64,000 nucleotides of DNA from Streptomyces alboflavus (GTDB lineage: Bacteria; Actinomycetota; Actinomycetes; Streptomycetales; Streptomycetaceae): NCBI RefSeq assembly GCF_000716675.1, contig NZ_JNXT01000003.1:186001-250000 (forward strand), written 5' to 3'. The translations under genes were made by a program, and so were the position numbers. Below, one piece after another: positions 1 through 7,017 of the stretch. Under the pieces are notes generated by a model that worked only from the letters and a program-made list of their open reading frames with translations, ran no database searches and was not told the origin of the DNA. Position 1 is the first letter of the stretch, and each line of letters starts with the position of its first letter.

Positions 1-186
1 CTGCCCGGCTTCACCCTGCCCGGCGACACCTCCGGCTCCCACCGCTACTTCGCCACCGACATCACGGAGCCCTTCGTCCTCGCCGACGGCCACCTCGACG
101 TCCCCACCGGCCCCGGCCTCGGCGTCGTACCGCTGCCCGGCGTCCTCGACGAGGTCACGACCTCCCGCGAGTGGATAGCCCTGTAA
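1..186 (+). CDS. C-terminal end of an enolase-superfamily enzyme (o-succinylbenzoate synthase / N-acylamino acid racemase type), partial
   Basis: Only the last 61 residues are in the window; the start lies upstream. The reading frame is open from base 1 and ends at TAA 184-186. The visible tail contains TDITEPFVLADGHLDVPTGP followed by GLGV, which resembles the barrel end and C-terminal strand of the OSBS/NAAAR branch of the muconate-lactonising subgroup. In that family the enzyme dehydrates SHCHC in menaquinone synthesis or racemises N-acylamino acids. The catalytic lysines and metal ligands are outside the window, so the exact activity cannot be told. Confidence 0.7.
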   Translation: MPGFTLPGDTSGSHRYFATDITEPFVLADGHLDVPTGPGLGVVPLPGVLDEVTTSREWIAL

Positions 187-246
187 CAGGCGCCGCTCGC
201 CGAAGCATCGGTGGGCCGGAAGGGGAGGCCCGCCTATCCTGTGGCC

Positions 247-696
247 ATGGATGCCGCAGCCGCGGGGGCGGCCGTGCTCATGGCAGCGCTCAACGAAGCG
301 GTGCGCGACTTTCAGTCCTACGGATACGCCCAGTTCCTCGCCCACCAGGACGCCGTGAGGCCGCGCTACGGCGGGATCATGCCGCCCGCGGTCGAGGCCC
401 ACCTCTCCGTCGGCGTCTCGTTCGACCTGGTGGGAGAGGAGTGGCGCGGCGACCGGCGCGAGGCCCGCGTGGACGTGGTGGTGGACCTGCGCGACGGGGT
501 GTTCGTCGTGACGGGCGAGGCGGGCGCCGACCCCGACCCCGGGGACGGCGACGAACTCTGGGAGGTGCTGCGGGAACTGCCCGAGATGGAGGCACGGGAC
601 CTGGACGAGTGCGTGGCCCTGATCCGCGACTACACCGCCCGACTGTGCGCCTACACCGACTTCCTGGACGACCTCGGCGCCCCCCGCACCCCATGA
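247..696 (+). CDS. Hypothetical protein, 149 residues
   Basis: I do not recognise a family. The protein is soluble, acidic and has no signal peptide or membrane segment; its C-terminal third is rich in Asp and Glu. I chose ATG 247 because it begins the coding-like part of the frame; GTG 241 and upstream ATG 211 are in frame, and a GGGGAGG-like stretch near 219-227 is somewhat distant for any of them. The gene overlaps by ATGA a tiny frame starting at 693, which suggests that a coupled small membrane gene follows. Confidence 0.6.
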   Translation: MDAAAAGAAVLMAALNEAVRDFQSYGYAQFLAHQDAVRPRYGGIMPPAVEAHLSVGVSFDLVGEEWRGDRREARVDVVVDLRDGVFVVTGEAGADPDPGDGDELWEVLRELPEMEARDLDECVALIRDYTARLCAYTDFLDDLGAPRTP

Positions 697-759
697 GACC
701 CCGCCCGCGTCCCTGACCCTGCCCCGCCACGACCAGCCGCACGGCCCCGCTGGGCCCCC

Positions 760-1011
760 TTGGTCCTCGGCTGGCTGGGATCGGGCCCGCTCTTCGCGTG
801 GAGCGCCTGGAGGCTGCTGTTCACGTCCTACGTCGCGTCGGCGCGGCCCGCCGGTACGCAGCTGCCGGAGGACCTTGCCGTCGCGGCCGTGGTGTACGCG
901 GCCGCGGTGGCGGCAGGCGCGGTCATGCTCTCGGCGTTCGTGCGGCCGCGCGGGTCCGTCGCGGCACCCGGCGCCGTCAACACCTCCGTGCGCGACGGCA
1001 CTTCGGCGTGA
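760..1011 (+). CDS. Small two-helix membrane protein, possibly with a shifted 5' end
   Basis: From TTG 760 the frame encodes 83 residues with two hydrophobic segments, about 1-22 and 38-62, and a polar tail. No good ribosome site precedes TTG 760. A better start context is ATG 693, which overlaps the upstream stop as ATGA, but that frame reads MRPRPRP and then stops at 714-716. The frame that contains the membrane protein reads on in the same Arg/Pro-rich style just downstream. A single-base indel between 693 and 760 would join the two, so this is either a frameshifted gene, a sequencing error, or a real TTG start. Function unknown. Confidence 0.4.
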   Translation: MVLGWLGSGPLFAWSAWRLLFTSYVASARPAGTQLPEDLAVAAVVYAAAVAAGAVMLSAFVRPRGSVAAPGAVNTSVRDGTSA

Positions 1012-1033
1012 CGACGGGCGCCGCGGCCGCCCC

Positions 1034-1954
1034 TCACGCCCACTTCTGGTGCCGCGTGGACGTACAGCGCAACGCCCGCAGACCCGGGCGGCTGTGGTCG
1101 GTGAGGCACCTTCCCGTGACCGTGTTCCGCACCCCCACCGCCTCGTCGGCTCCCGCGACGAACAGCCACCTCTGGGACGGCGCGGCACCGCACGGCACCG
1201 TACGCAGTCCCTTCCCGCCGTCGGCGAGGCACTTCCCCGTGGCGTGGTTGCGGAGCTGACGGCCGCCGTCGGCCGACCGGTTGACGGTCCACCACTGGTA
1301 CGGCATCCCGTTGCACGCGTAGGAGCGCAGGCCCTTGTCGAGGCTGTCGTCCAGGCAGTTGCCCGTGGCCCGGCTGACGAGGATCCGCGTCGCCTCCGGC
1401 GGCTTCGGGGCGCCGGCCGAGGCCTCGTCGGCGCGCACGCTGCCCTCCGCGACCGGGACCCGTCCCGTGGAACCGGCGGCCGCCCCGGCACCCGCCGCGG
1501 GACCCGGCGGCGCGGACTGGAGCGTCAGCACGGCGACGACGACCCCGGCGAGCAGCCCGGCCACGGCGCCCGCCGTCGCGAACGCCCAGCGGCCGGTCAG
1601 GCGGGCCCGCACGACAGCGAACCGGCCGGCAGCGGGCGACGACGAAGCCGCGGGCTCCGACGGAGGCTCGGGCCGACTGCGGTCGGCCGCCTCCCACAGC
1701 GCCCGGAACTCCGTGGGGTCGCCGCCGAGCGCCCGGCACACGTCACGGACCACCGGCCAGGGCGGCACGGTGTCGCCCCGGAAGTAGCGCGAGAGCGACG
1801 AGTCACTGATCCGTACCTGCTCCTCCAGGCTCCGCAACGTACGTCCCGAACGCTGCTGGAGCGCCCGTAGGGCCGCGCCCAACTGCCGTGGCGCGGCGGG
1901 GTGGTCGCGTCCTCCGGGAGCCGGGGGGTGCTCGCGTCCTCCGTGGTCGGTCAT
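1034..1954 (-). CDS. XRE-family HTH protein with a transmembrane helix and a ricin-type beta-trefoil domain
   Basis: 306 residues from ATG 1952-1954. Residues about 24-85 form an XRE-like helix-turn-helix (SDSSLSRYFRG recognition region). A Ser/Pro/Ala linker follows, then one transmembrane helix about 123-145, an Ala/Gly-rich spacer, and a C-terminal half (about 190-306) with three ATGKCL-like repeats typical of ricin B / CBM13 lectins. The predicted topology is a cytoplasmic DNA-binding head and an extracytoplasmic carbohydrate-binding tail. Ligand and target genes are unknown. Two related XRE-membrane proteins lie at 16187-17155 and 17186-18388. Confidence 0.8.
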   Translation of the reverse strand: MTDHGGREHPPAPGGRDHPAAPRQLGAALRALQQRSGRTLRSLEEQVRISDSSLSRYFRGDTVPPWPVVRDVCRALGGDPTEFRALWEAADRSRPEPPSEPAASSSPAAGRFAVVRARLTGRWAFATAGAVAGLLAGVVVAVLTLQSAPPGPAAGAGAAAGSTGRVPVAEGSVRADEASAGAPKPPEATRILVSRATGNCLDDSLDKGLRSYACNGMPYQWWTVNRSADGGRQLRNHATGKCLADGGKGLRTVPCGAAPSQRWLFVAGADEAVGVRNTVTGRCLTDHSRPGLRALRCTSTRHQKWA

Positions 1955-2008
1955 CGAGAACAGCCCCCTTGGATGGCCGGCGACGGCGTCCCGCCCCCGC
2001 TGCTTCCT

Positions 2009-2065
2009 GTCCCGGGACGGGCACGTCCCAGCAGGTCAGGAATGTATTTGTCCCGAGATGCGGGA
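2009..2065. promoter_or_regulatory. Inverted repeats in a divergent intergenic region
   Basis: The 299-bp gap 1955-2253 separates the divergent XRE/lectin gene from the small secreted protein. It contains a perfect 10-bp palindrome GTCCCGGGAC (2009-2018) and, 32 bp on, TCCCG-AGATG-CGGGA (2051-2065). Both carry TCCCG/CGGGA half sites, so they may be two operators of one regulator, perhaps the neighbouring XRE protein itself. No RNA gene was seen in the gap. Confidence 0.35.
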
Positions 2066-2253
2066 AACAAGCGGGACGCGGTGGTGCGCGGAGGCCGACC
2101 CCCGCAAACTCAGGCCACCGGCCCGGCGATTCACCTCTGCGGGTGACCGCTCACCGCCGCGGGTGACCGCGCCGGTCGACGGACGCGTCGGCAGGACCGC
2201 ACCGGCGCGGCACGCCGCCGGGCGGCCCCACTCATCCCGAAGGGAACCTCCTC

Positions 2254-2481
2254 ATGCATCGCGCACGCTTCGCCCTGCCCGCGCTCACGGCGGCCACCGT
2301 GACGGTCTTCGGCCTCGGCCTCGCCGCGTCCGTGCCCGCCGTCAGCCCCCTGGCCGGAACTCCGCAGCGCACGACGGCCGCCGACCGGGCGCACATGGCG
2401 GCGGACGACGGCCTCGACGTCTCCCGCGGCATGTACGTGGCTCTGGGCAGCCGACTGTGGAACCTGTGGACCCACCACTGA
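2254..2481 (+). CDS. Small secreted peptide, 75 residues
   Basis: Starts at ATG 2254 behind an AAGGGA ribosome site about 8 bases upstream. The first 30 or so residues form a Sec signal peptide (MHRAR positive end, then an Ala/Leu/Val core ending near SVPAVSP). The mature part is about 45 residues, has no cysteine and ends in LWNLWTHH. I do not recognise the family. Its divergent neighbour is the XRE/lectin membrane protein, which might respond to or control it; that link is inference from position only. Confidence 0.6.
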   Translation: MHRARFALPALTAATVTVFGLGLAASVPAVSPLAGTPQRTTAADRAHMAADDGLDVSRGMYVALGSRLWNLWTHH

Positions 2482-2491
2482 CCGCGCGTGC

Positions 2492-3493
2492 TCACGGCAC
2501 CTCGACGTCGCCCACGACCGGTCGGCCGTCCACGAAGCTCAGGCCCGCGAGGTACATGGCCCGCTGTGTGTAGTTGGCGTTCCAGCCGTGGAAGACGATG
2601 CGGTCCCGGCCGTCCGGACCTTTCACCACGTCCTGGCCGCCGGGCCCGCGGACGGCGCCCGAGAAGCCGCCCGTCGTCATGAGCGGGCCGGGCGCCTTCA
2701 CATACGGGCCGGTCAGCTTGTCCGCCACCGCGTACGCGGTCAGGTACTGGTCGCCGCGGTAGAAGTGCGCCGAGTAGAACAGCACATGGCGGCCGTCGCG
2801 CCGCACGAGCGTGGGGGCCTCCACGAGCGGGCCCTCCCACTCCTGGTCCCGCTCGGCCAGCGGCACCGGATCCCCCGTGACACGGGTGCCGTCCCACGAG
2901 GTGGGCTGGAGGTACAGCCGGGTCCCCAGGCCACAGCAGTTGCCGTCGTTCTTCCACAGCACATACCGCCGGCCGTCCTCGGTGTGGCTCGAGGCGTCGA
3001 TCGCGCCGCCCTGCGCCGCCGGACAGATCAGCGGCCTGTCGCCGACCGGCCGGAACGGCCCGTCCGGCGAGCCGGACAGGGCGACGCCCACGCACTGCCT
3101 GTCGCTCGCGCGGTCGTGGGCGGTGTAGTGCATCGTGTAGCCGTCGCCGTTGTCGTACACCTCCGGCGCCCACACCAGGTCGCGCCTGGGCAGCGCCCAC
3201 GCCCCGAGCACCGGCAGCACGTCGCCGCTGTCGGGCTTCCAGTGCCTGAGGTCGGTGGACGTGGCGTGCTGGACGTTCTGCGTGGCGCCGTGGGTCGCGT
3301 ACGCGTGGTACGTGCGGCCCGCCTTGACGATGTCCGGGTCGGCGAAGTCCTGGTCGAGGACGGGGGCCACGGCGGGCGGAGGAACGGGGGCCACGGCAGG
3401 GGCGGGCGCCTGACCGAGGGTCAGGGGGATGGTCAGGGCTGCGAGGAGGAGCAGGGTCCTTCCGGCAGGACGCCTGCGGGGATGAGCGCGCAT
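2492..3493 (-). CDS. Secreted GH43 glycoside hydrolase, arabinanase/arabinofuranosidase-like
   Basis: 333 residues from ATG 3491-3493, chosen because it begins a clean signal peptide (MRAHPRRRPAGR, then a Leu/Ala core to about residue 30); longer in-frame starts add only an Arg-rich shadow. The mature protein is a five-bladed beta-propeller typical of GH43: DFADPDIVKAG near residue 50 carries the catalytic base Asp, and EGPLVEAPTLVR in the second half carries the catalytic acid Glu. The middle Asp that tunes the acid is probably in GGAIDASS. Likely substrate is arabinan or arabinosyl side chains of plant polysaccharides. No carbohydrate-binding module is present. Confidence 0.8.
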   Translation of the reverse strand: MRAHPRRRPAGRTLLLLAALTIPLTLGQAPAPAVAPVPPPAVAPVLDQDFADPDIVKAGRTYHAYATHGATQNVQHATSTDLRHWKPDSGDVLPVLGAWALPRRDLVWAPEVYDNGDGYTMHYTAHDRASDRQCVGVALSGSPDGPFRPVGDRPLICPAAQGGAIDASSHTEDGRRYVLWKNDGNCCGLGTRLYLQPTSWDGTRVTGDPVPLAERDQEWEGPLVEAPTLVRRDGRHVLFYSAHFYRGDQYLTAYAVADKLTGPYVKAPGPLMTTGGFSGAVRGPGGQDVVKGPDGRDRIVFHGWNANYTQRAMYLAGLSFVDGRPVVGDVEVP

Positions 3494-3670
3494 CGGGCTG
3501 GGTTCTCGTCTCTCGTCTCGCGGGACCGACAAGGTCACCCGGCCAACGTGCGAGACGGCCCGCCGATACGGGCACGGCCCGGCCGCGTTCCTCGGGGCGC
3601 CCGCCCGGCGGTCCCGGCCTGGTCGCCGTGCCGTGCGCCGCAATCCGGCCACCCGCCGTGCGCGGAGGAG

Positions 3671-4171
3671 TCAGCGGCCGGTCGCGCCGTCGATCAGCTC
3701 GCGCAGGATGTCCGCGTGACCGGCGTGCCGTCCGGTCTCCTCGATCATGTGGGTGAGGGCCCAGCGGACGCTGGGGGCGGGCTTTCCCGGGCGCGGCCGG
3801 GGGACCGGCGCGCCGAGGTCGGCGCATCCGTCGAGCACGTCGTCGGCGCGGGCGACCGCCTCTCGGTAGCGGGCGACGACGTCGGCCACGCTGTCCGTCG
3901 GCGCGGCACGGAACGTCGCCTGCCAGTCGGAGACCTGGTCCCCGAGGAAGATCGCGCGTTCGACGAAGGTCAGGTGCTGGAGCAGGCCGAGCAGGTTCGT
4001 GCCCGAAGGCACCGCGGCGGTACGGACCTGCGGCTCGGGCGCGCCGTCGACCTTCGCCGCCATCGACGTCCGCAGATAGTCGAGGAAGCCGCGCAGGACG
4101 TCGGCCTCGCTGCTGCCGGTGCGGGGCGGAGGGGTGTCGGTGCGGCGGGGGCGGCGGGATGTGGTGGGCAT
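3671..4171 (-). CDS. DinB/DUF664 family protein
   Basis: 166 residues, start ATG 4169-4171 with GAAGGA about 10 bases upstream. It has the DinB four-helix layout: an N-terminal helix with EADVLRGFLDYLR, the segment LLGLLQHLTFVERAIF with its histidine, and the late VRWALTHMIEETGRHAGHAD motif whose histidines normally bind a divalent metal. Relatives include mycothiol- or bacillithiol-dependent S-transferases and proteins of unknown role. Substrate cannot be told. It is transcribed in the same direction as the methyltransferase upstream, with a 219-bp gap. Confidence 0.8.
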   Translation of the reverse strand: MPTTSRRPRRTDTPPPRTGSSEADVLRGFLDYLRTSMAAKVDGAPEPQVRTAAVPSGTNLLGLLQHLTFVERAIFLGDQVSDWQATFRAAPTDSVADVVARYREAVARADDVLDGCADLGAPVPRPRPGKPAPSVRWALTHMIEETGRHAGHADILRELIDGATGR

Positions 4172-4182
4172 GGTGGTGGTCC

Positions 4183-4231
4183 TTCGGGAGAGCGGGGGCT
4201 GAGGCCGGTTCGGGAGAGCGGGGGCTGAGGC
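4183..4231. repeat. 23-bp direct repeat, two copies
   Basis: A 23-bp unit beginning TTCGGGAGAGCGGGGGCTGA occurs at 4183-4205 and again at 4209-4231 with three bases between. It lies immediately upstream of the DinB-like gene start, so the two copies sit in its promoter/leader region. It could be replication slippage in GC-rich spacer DNA or a doubled protein site. The rest of the gap 4172-4390 is G-rich and holds no gene I can support. Confidence 0.4.
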
Positions 4232-4390
4232 GGAGGGGAGGGGCGACGGCGCCGGTCGGTCGGCGCGACGGTCCTGGGCCGGTTGTGCGGAGGGGGCGGG
4301 CCGGGTCGGTGGAGGCGGTGGGATCGGCTCCGTGGAGGCGCCGGGTCGGTGGCGCGGTGACGCCGGGTGGGGCTGCGTGGAGCGGCCGGG

Positions 4391-5017
4391 TCAGGCGGTG
4401 CGGCGGACGAGCAGGATGTGGTCGGTGACCTCGGCGGTGCGCCCGTCCGGTCCGGTCGCCGTCCTGCGCGGTGCGTCGGCCCGCTCGACCGTCCACGTCA
4501 CCGGGTCGAGGCCGATGCCCGCGGCGACTTCCGCAGGGGTGGGGTAGTGGACGTCGGGGTCCTGGTTCCACGACCACGGCGCGGCCGAGCCGTGGTCGAC
4601 GACCAGCAGCCGCCCGCCCGGACGCAGCGCGTGCGCGGCCCTCCGCAGGACCGTCGCCCGGTCCAGGGCGAAGGGGGTCTGGAGGTAGTGGGCGCAGATC
4701 AGGTCGTACGTTCCCCGGGGGAAGGACTCCTGGAGGTCGTGCCGCGCGGTGACGACCCGGTCGCCGAGGCCGCGTGCGCGGGCGAGGCCGGACAGCCGCT
4801 CGACCGCCACGGCCGCGATGTCGACGGCGCTGACCCGCCACCCCTGGCGGGCGAGCCACAGTGCGTCGCCGCCGTCGCCGCAGCCCAGGTCCAGCGCGTC
4901 ACCGGGCGGAAAGCCCGCGGCGATCTGGGCGAGCCGCTGGTTCGGCCGCGGGTCGGTGGCCGCCTGCCGACCGCCGTAGACGTCTTCCCAGAATGTGACC
5001 GCGTCGTTGGTGCTCAT
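4391..5017 (-). CDS. Class I SAM-dependent methyltransferase
   Basis: 208 residues from ATG 5015-5017. The N-terminal FWEDVYGG and LDLGCGDGGDALWLA (motif I, about residues 42-57) and VSAVDIA (motif II, acidic residue for ribose) define a Rossmann methyltransferase. DLICAHYLQTPF and the LRPGGRLLVVDHG motif complete the core. This is the TehB/thiopurine-like group that often methylates small toxic compounds. It is divergent from the XRE-cupin gene 87 bp away with a shared palindrome, so it is probably a target of that regulator. Confidence 0.85.
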   Translation of the reverse strand: MSTNDAVTFWEDVYGGRQAATDPRPNQRLAQIAAGFPPGDALDLGCGDGGDALWLARQGWRVSAVDIAAVAVERLSGLARARGLGDRVVTARHDLQESFPRGTYDLICAHYLQTPFALDRATVLRRAAHALRPGGRLLVVDHGSAAPWSWNQDPDVHYPTPAEVAAGIGLDPVTWTVERADAPRRTATGPDGRTAEVTDHILLVRRTA

Positions 5018-5077
5018 CGAGGCTCCTTGTGTCGGGATGCGCTCAGTGTCGGCAGGCCCGGTGGAACCTGGCACGCA

Positions 5078-5098
5078 ATCTTGCGGTTCCGGCAAGAT
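5078..5098. promoter_or_regulatory. Palindromic operator between methyltransferase and XRE-cupin regulator
   Basis: ATCTTGC at 5078-5084 and GCAAGAT at 5092-5098 form a 7-bp perfect inverted repeat around GGTTCCG. It ends six bases before the GTG of the XRE-cupin gene and 61 bp from the methyltransferase start. TTGC/GCAA half sites are common for this regulator class, so autoregulation and control of the methyltransferase are the simplest reading. Confidence 0.6.
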
Positions 5099-5104
5099 GG
5101 CCCT

Positions 5105-5710
5105 GTGGACCGTGGAACGGAAGACGTACTCGACGCGGTGGGGCCGCGGCTGCGGGCGCTGCGGCGCGAGCGCGGCATCACGCTCGCTGATCTCGCGGCG
5201 GTGACCGGGGTGTCGGAGAGCACCCTGTCCCGGTTGGAGAGCGGACAGCGCCGGGCGAGCCTGGAACTGCTGTTGCCCCTTGCCCGGATCTACGACGTGC
5301 CGCTGGACGACCTCGTCGGCGCCCCGCGCACGGGCGACCCGCGGATCCACCTGAAGCCGATCGAGCGGTTCGGGATGGTCTTTCTGCCGCTGTCCCGGCG
5401 GCCGGGCGGCGTGCACGCCTTCAAAATGATCATTCCGGCGCGGCCGCAGCCGCTGGAACCGACCCCGCAGACCCACGAGGGCTACGAATGGCTGTACGTC
5501 CTCAGCGGCCGCCTGCGCCTGGTGCTCGGCGAGCGTGACATGACGCTGCCGGCCGGTGAGGCGGCCGAGTTCGACACGGCCATGCCGCACTGGCTGGGCA
5601 GCGCCGACGGGGGCGCGGTCGAACTGCTCATCCTGTTCGGCCTGCAGGGCGTACGGGCGCATGTCCGCGCCGGTCCCCACCGGGCGTCGGACGGCGCGGC
5701 CGGGGGCTGA
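5105..5710 (+). CDS. XRE-family regulator with C-terminal cupin domain
   Basis: 201 residues from GTG 5105, the first plausible start after the intergenic palindrome; any longer start would run through the divergent methyltransferase. Residues about 12-70 are an HTH_3 domain (LADLAAVTGVSESTLSRLES). Residues about 115-185 are a small cupin barrel with ETHEGYEWLYVLSG-like signature (here THEGYEWLYVLSGRLRLVL) and a second motif ending in MPHWLG. Such proteins are repressors that sense a small ligand or metal in the cupin. The start is almost leaderless relative to the operator. Confidence 0.85.
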   Translation: MDRGTEDVLDAVGPRLRALRRERGITLADLAAVTGVSESTLSRLESGQRRASLELLLPLARIYDVPLDDLVGAPRTGDPRIHLKPIERFGMVFLPLSRRPGGVHAFKMIIPARPQPLEPTPQTHEGYEWLYVLSGRLRLVLGERDMTLPAGEAAEFDTAMPHWLGSADGGAVELLILFGLQGVRAHVRAGPHRASDGAAGG

Positions 5711-5717
5711 GCCCGGC

Positions 5718-5937
5718 GGCCTCGCCGAGGGCGACATGACCCCCGAGGCCATCAGCGAGCTCAACGAGGCCCTGGACGCCGCGGGTGTCGGCTACGCCAC
5801 CGAGATCTACCCCGACACCGTCCCACGGCTTCACGATGGCCGACACGGCGGCCTTCAGCCCTGCTGGGCGCCGGCAGCACTGGGACCGGCTGCTCCCGCT
5901 CCTCAGCCGCACCCTGGAGGCGCGACGGCCGCGCTGA
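5718..5937 (+). pseudogene. Decayed C-terminal fragment of a dienelactone hydrolase
   Basis: No start codon or N-terminal catalytic domain is present. One frame reads DMTPEAISELNEALDAAGVG, then YATEIYPDTV; after about 5823 the homology continues one frame over as HGFTMADTAAFSPAGRRQHW and on to a stop at 5935-5937. The sequence YPDTV|HGFTMADTAAFSP is the conserved C-terminal end of the DLH family, including its catalytic histidine (HGF). A one-base insertion in the CCC run near 5821-5823 and the missing N-terminal two thirds show that it is dead. It lies directly after the XRE-cupin stop. Confidence 0.75.
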
Positions 5938-5954
5938 CGTGGCATCGGGAACGG

Positions 5955-6989
5955 CTAGCGGCCGTTCCCGACCTCCCCGGCCCCACCCGTCCACGCCAGC
6001 AGCTCGTCGACGCCCCACGCCGTGACCACGCGCTCCACCGGCACCTCGCACTCCTCGGCCCGCGCGCACCCGACGATCTGCCAGTCGAGCTGGCCGGGCG
6101 CGTGGGCGTCGGTGTCGACGGCGAACAGGGTGCCCGCGGCGACCGCCCGGCGCAGGAGCCGTCTCGGCGGGTCCTTGCGTTCGGGCCTGCTGTTGATCTC
6201 CACGGCCGTCCCGGACTCGGCGCAGGCGGCGAACACCGCGTCGGCGTCGAAGGCCGACTCGGGCCGGCCCCGCTCGCCGAGGAGGCGGCCGGTGCAGTGG
6301 CCGAGGATGTCGGCGTGCGGGTTGCGTACGGCCTTCAGCATGCGGCGGGTCATGGCGGGCGCGTCCATGCGCAGCTTGGAGTGGACGGAGACGACCACGA
6401 CGTCGAGCCGGGCGAGGAGTTCGGGCTCCTGGTCGAGCGTGCCGTCCGGCAGGATGTCGCACTCGATGCCGGTGAGCAGCCGGAACGGCGCCCACTTCGC
6501 GTTGAGTTCGGCCACGACGCCCAGCTGCTCGCGCAACCGGTCCGGCGAGAGTCCGCGCGCGATGGTCAGGCGCGGCGAGTGATCGGTGAGCACGGCCCAC
6601 TCGTGGCCGAGGGCGGCGGCGGTCCTGCCCATCTCCTCGATGCCGCTGCCGCCGTCGGACCAGTCGGAGTGCAGATGGCAGTCGCCGCGCAGCAGGGAAC
6701 GCAGCCGCGTGCCGCCGTCGGCCACCAGCGGCTCGCGGGACGCCTCCTCCAAGTCGGCGAGATACGCCGGTACTTCACCGCGCAGCGCCTCCCGCACCAC
6801 CTGCCCCGTCTTCGGGCCGACACCCTTGAGCGCCTCAAGGGTCCCCGTCCGCACCCGTTCGGCGAGATCGTCCGGCGGCAGGGCGGCGACGGCGGCCGCG
6901 GCGGTGCGGAAGGCCCGCACCCGGTAGGTGGGGGACTGGGCGCGTTCGAGGAGGAAGGCGATCCTGCTCAGCGCCTCGACGGGATCCAT
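5955..6989 (-). CDS. PHP-domain phosphoesterase with helix-hairpin-helix (PolX C-terminal-like)
   Basis: 344 residues from ATG 6987-6989 behind GGGAGGT. The first 70 residues contain a DNA pol-beta/HhH-like segment with LKGVGPKTGQVV. The PHP domain begins with DCHLHSDWSDG (about 103-113) and shows LTDHS, GIECDILPDG, VVSVHSK, LGHCTGR and VDTDAHAPG, the expected His/Asp/Glu metal ligands in order. It resembles the 3'-exonuclease half of PolX without the polymerase palm. Acts on DNA ends or small phosphoesters; the physiological role is not clear. It precedes nothing co-directional closer than the aldehyde dehydrogenase 28 bp upstream, so the two may be one transcript. Confidence 0.85.
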   Translation of the reverse strand: MDPVEALSRIAFLLERAQSPTYRVRAFRTAAAAVAALPPDDLAERVRTGTLEALKGVGPKTGQVVREALRGEVPAYLADLEEASREPLVADGGTRLRSLLRGDCHLHSDWSDGGSGIEEMGRTAAALGHEWAVLTDHSPRLTIARGLSPDRLREQLGVVAELNAKWAPFRLLTGIECDILPDGTLDQEPELLARLDVVVVSVHSKLRMDAPAMTRRMLKAVRNPHADILGHCTGRLLGERGRPESAFDADAVFAACAESGTAVEINSRPERKDPPRRLLRRAVAAGTLFAVDTDAHAPGQLDWQIVGCARAEECEVPVERVVTAWGVDELLAWTGGAGEVGNGR

Positions 6990-7017
6990 CCGCAGCACCT
7001 CCCGGCCGCGCCGCGCC

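Noticed and set aside
2232..4859. 875-codon open frame on the minus strand
   Set aside because: Arg/Pro/Gly-rich shadow overlapping the GH43, DinB and methyltransferase genes, which have proper motifs, starts and stops in other frames.
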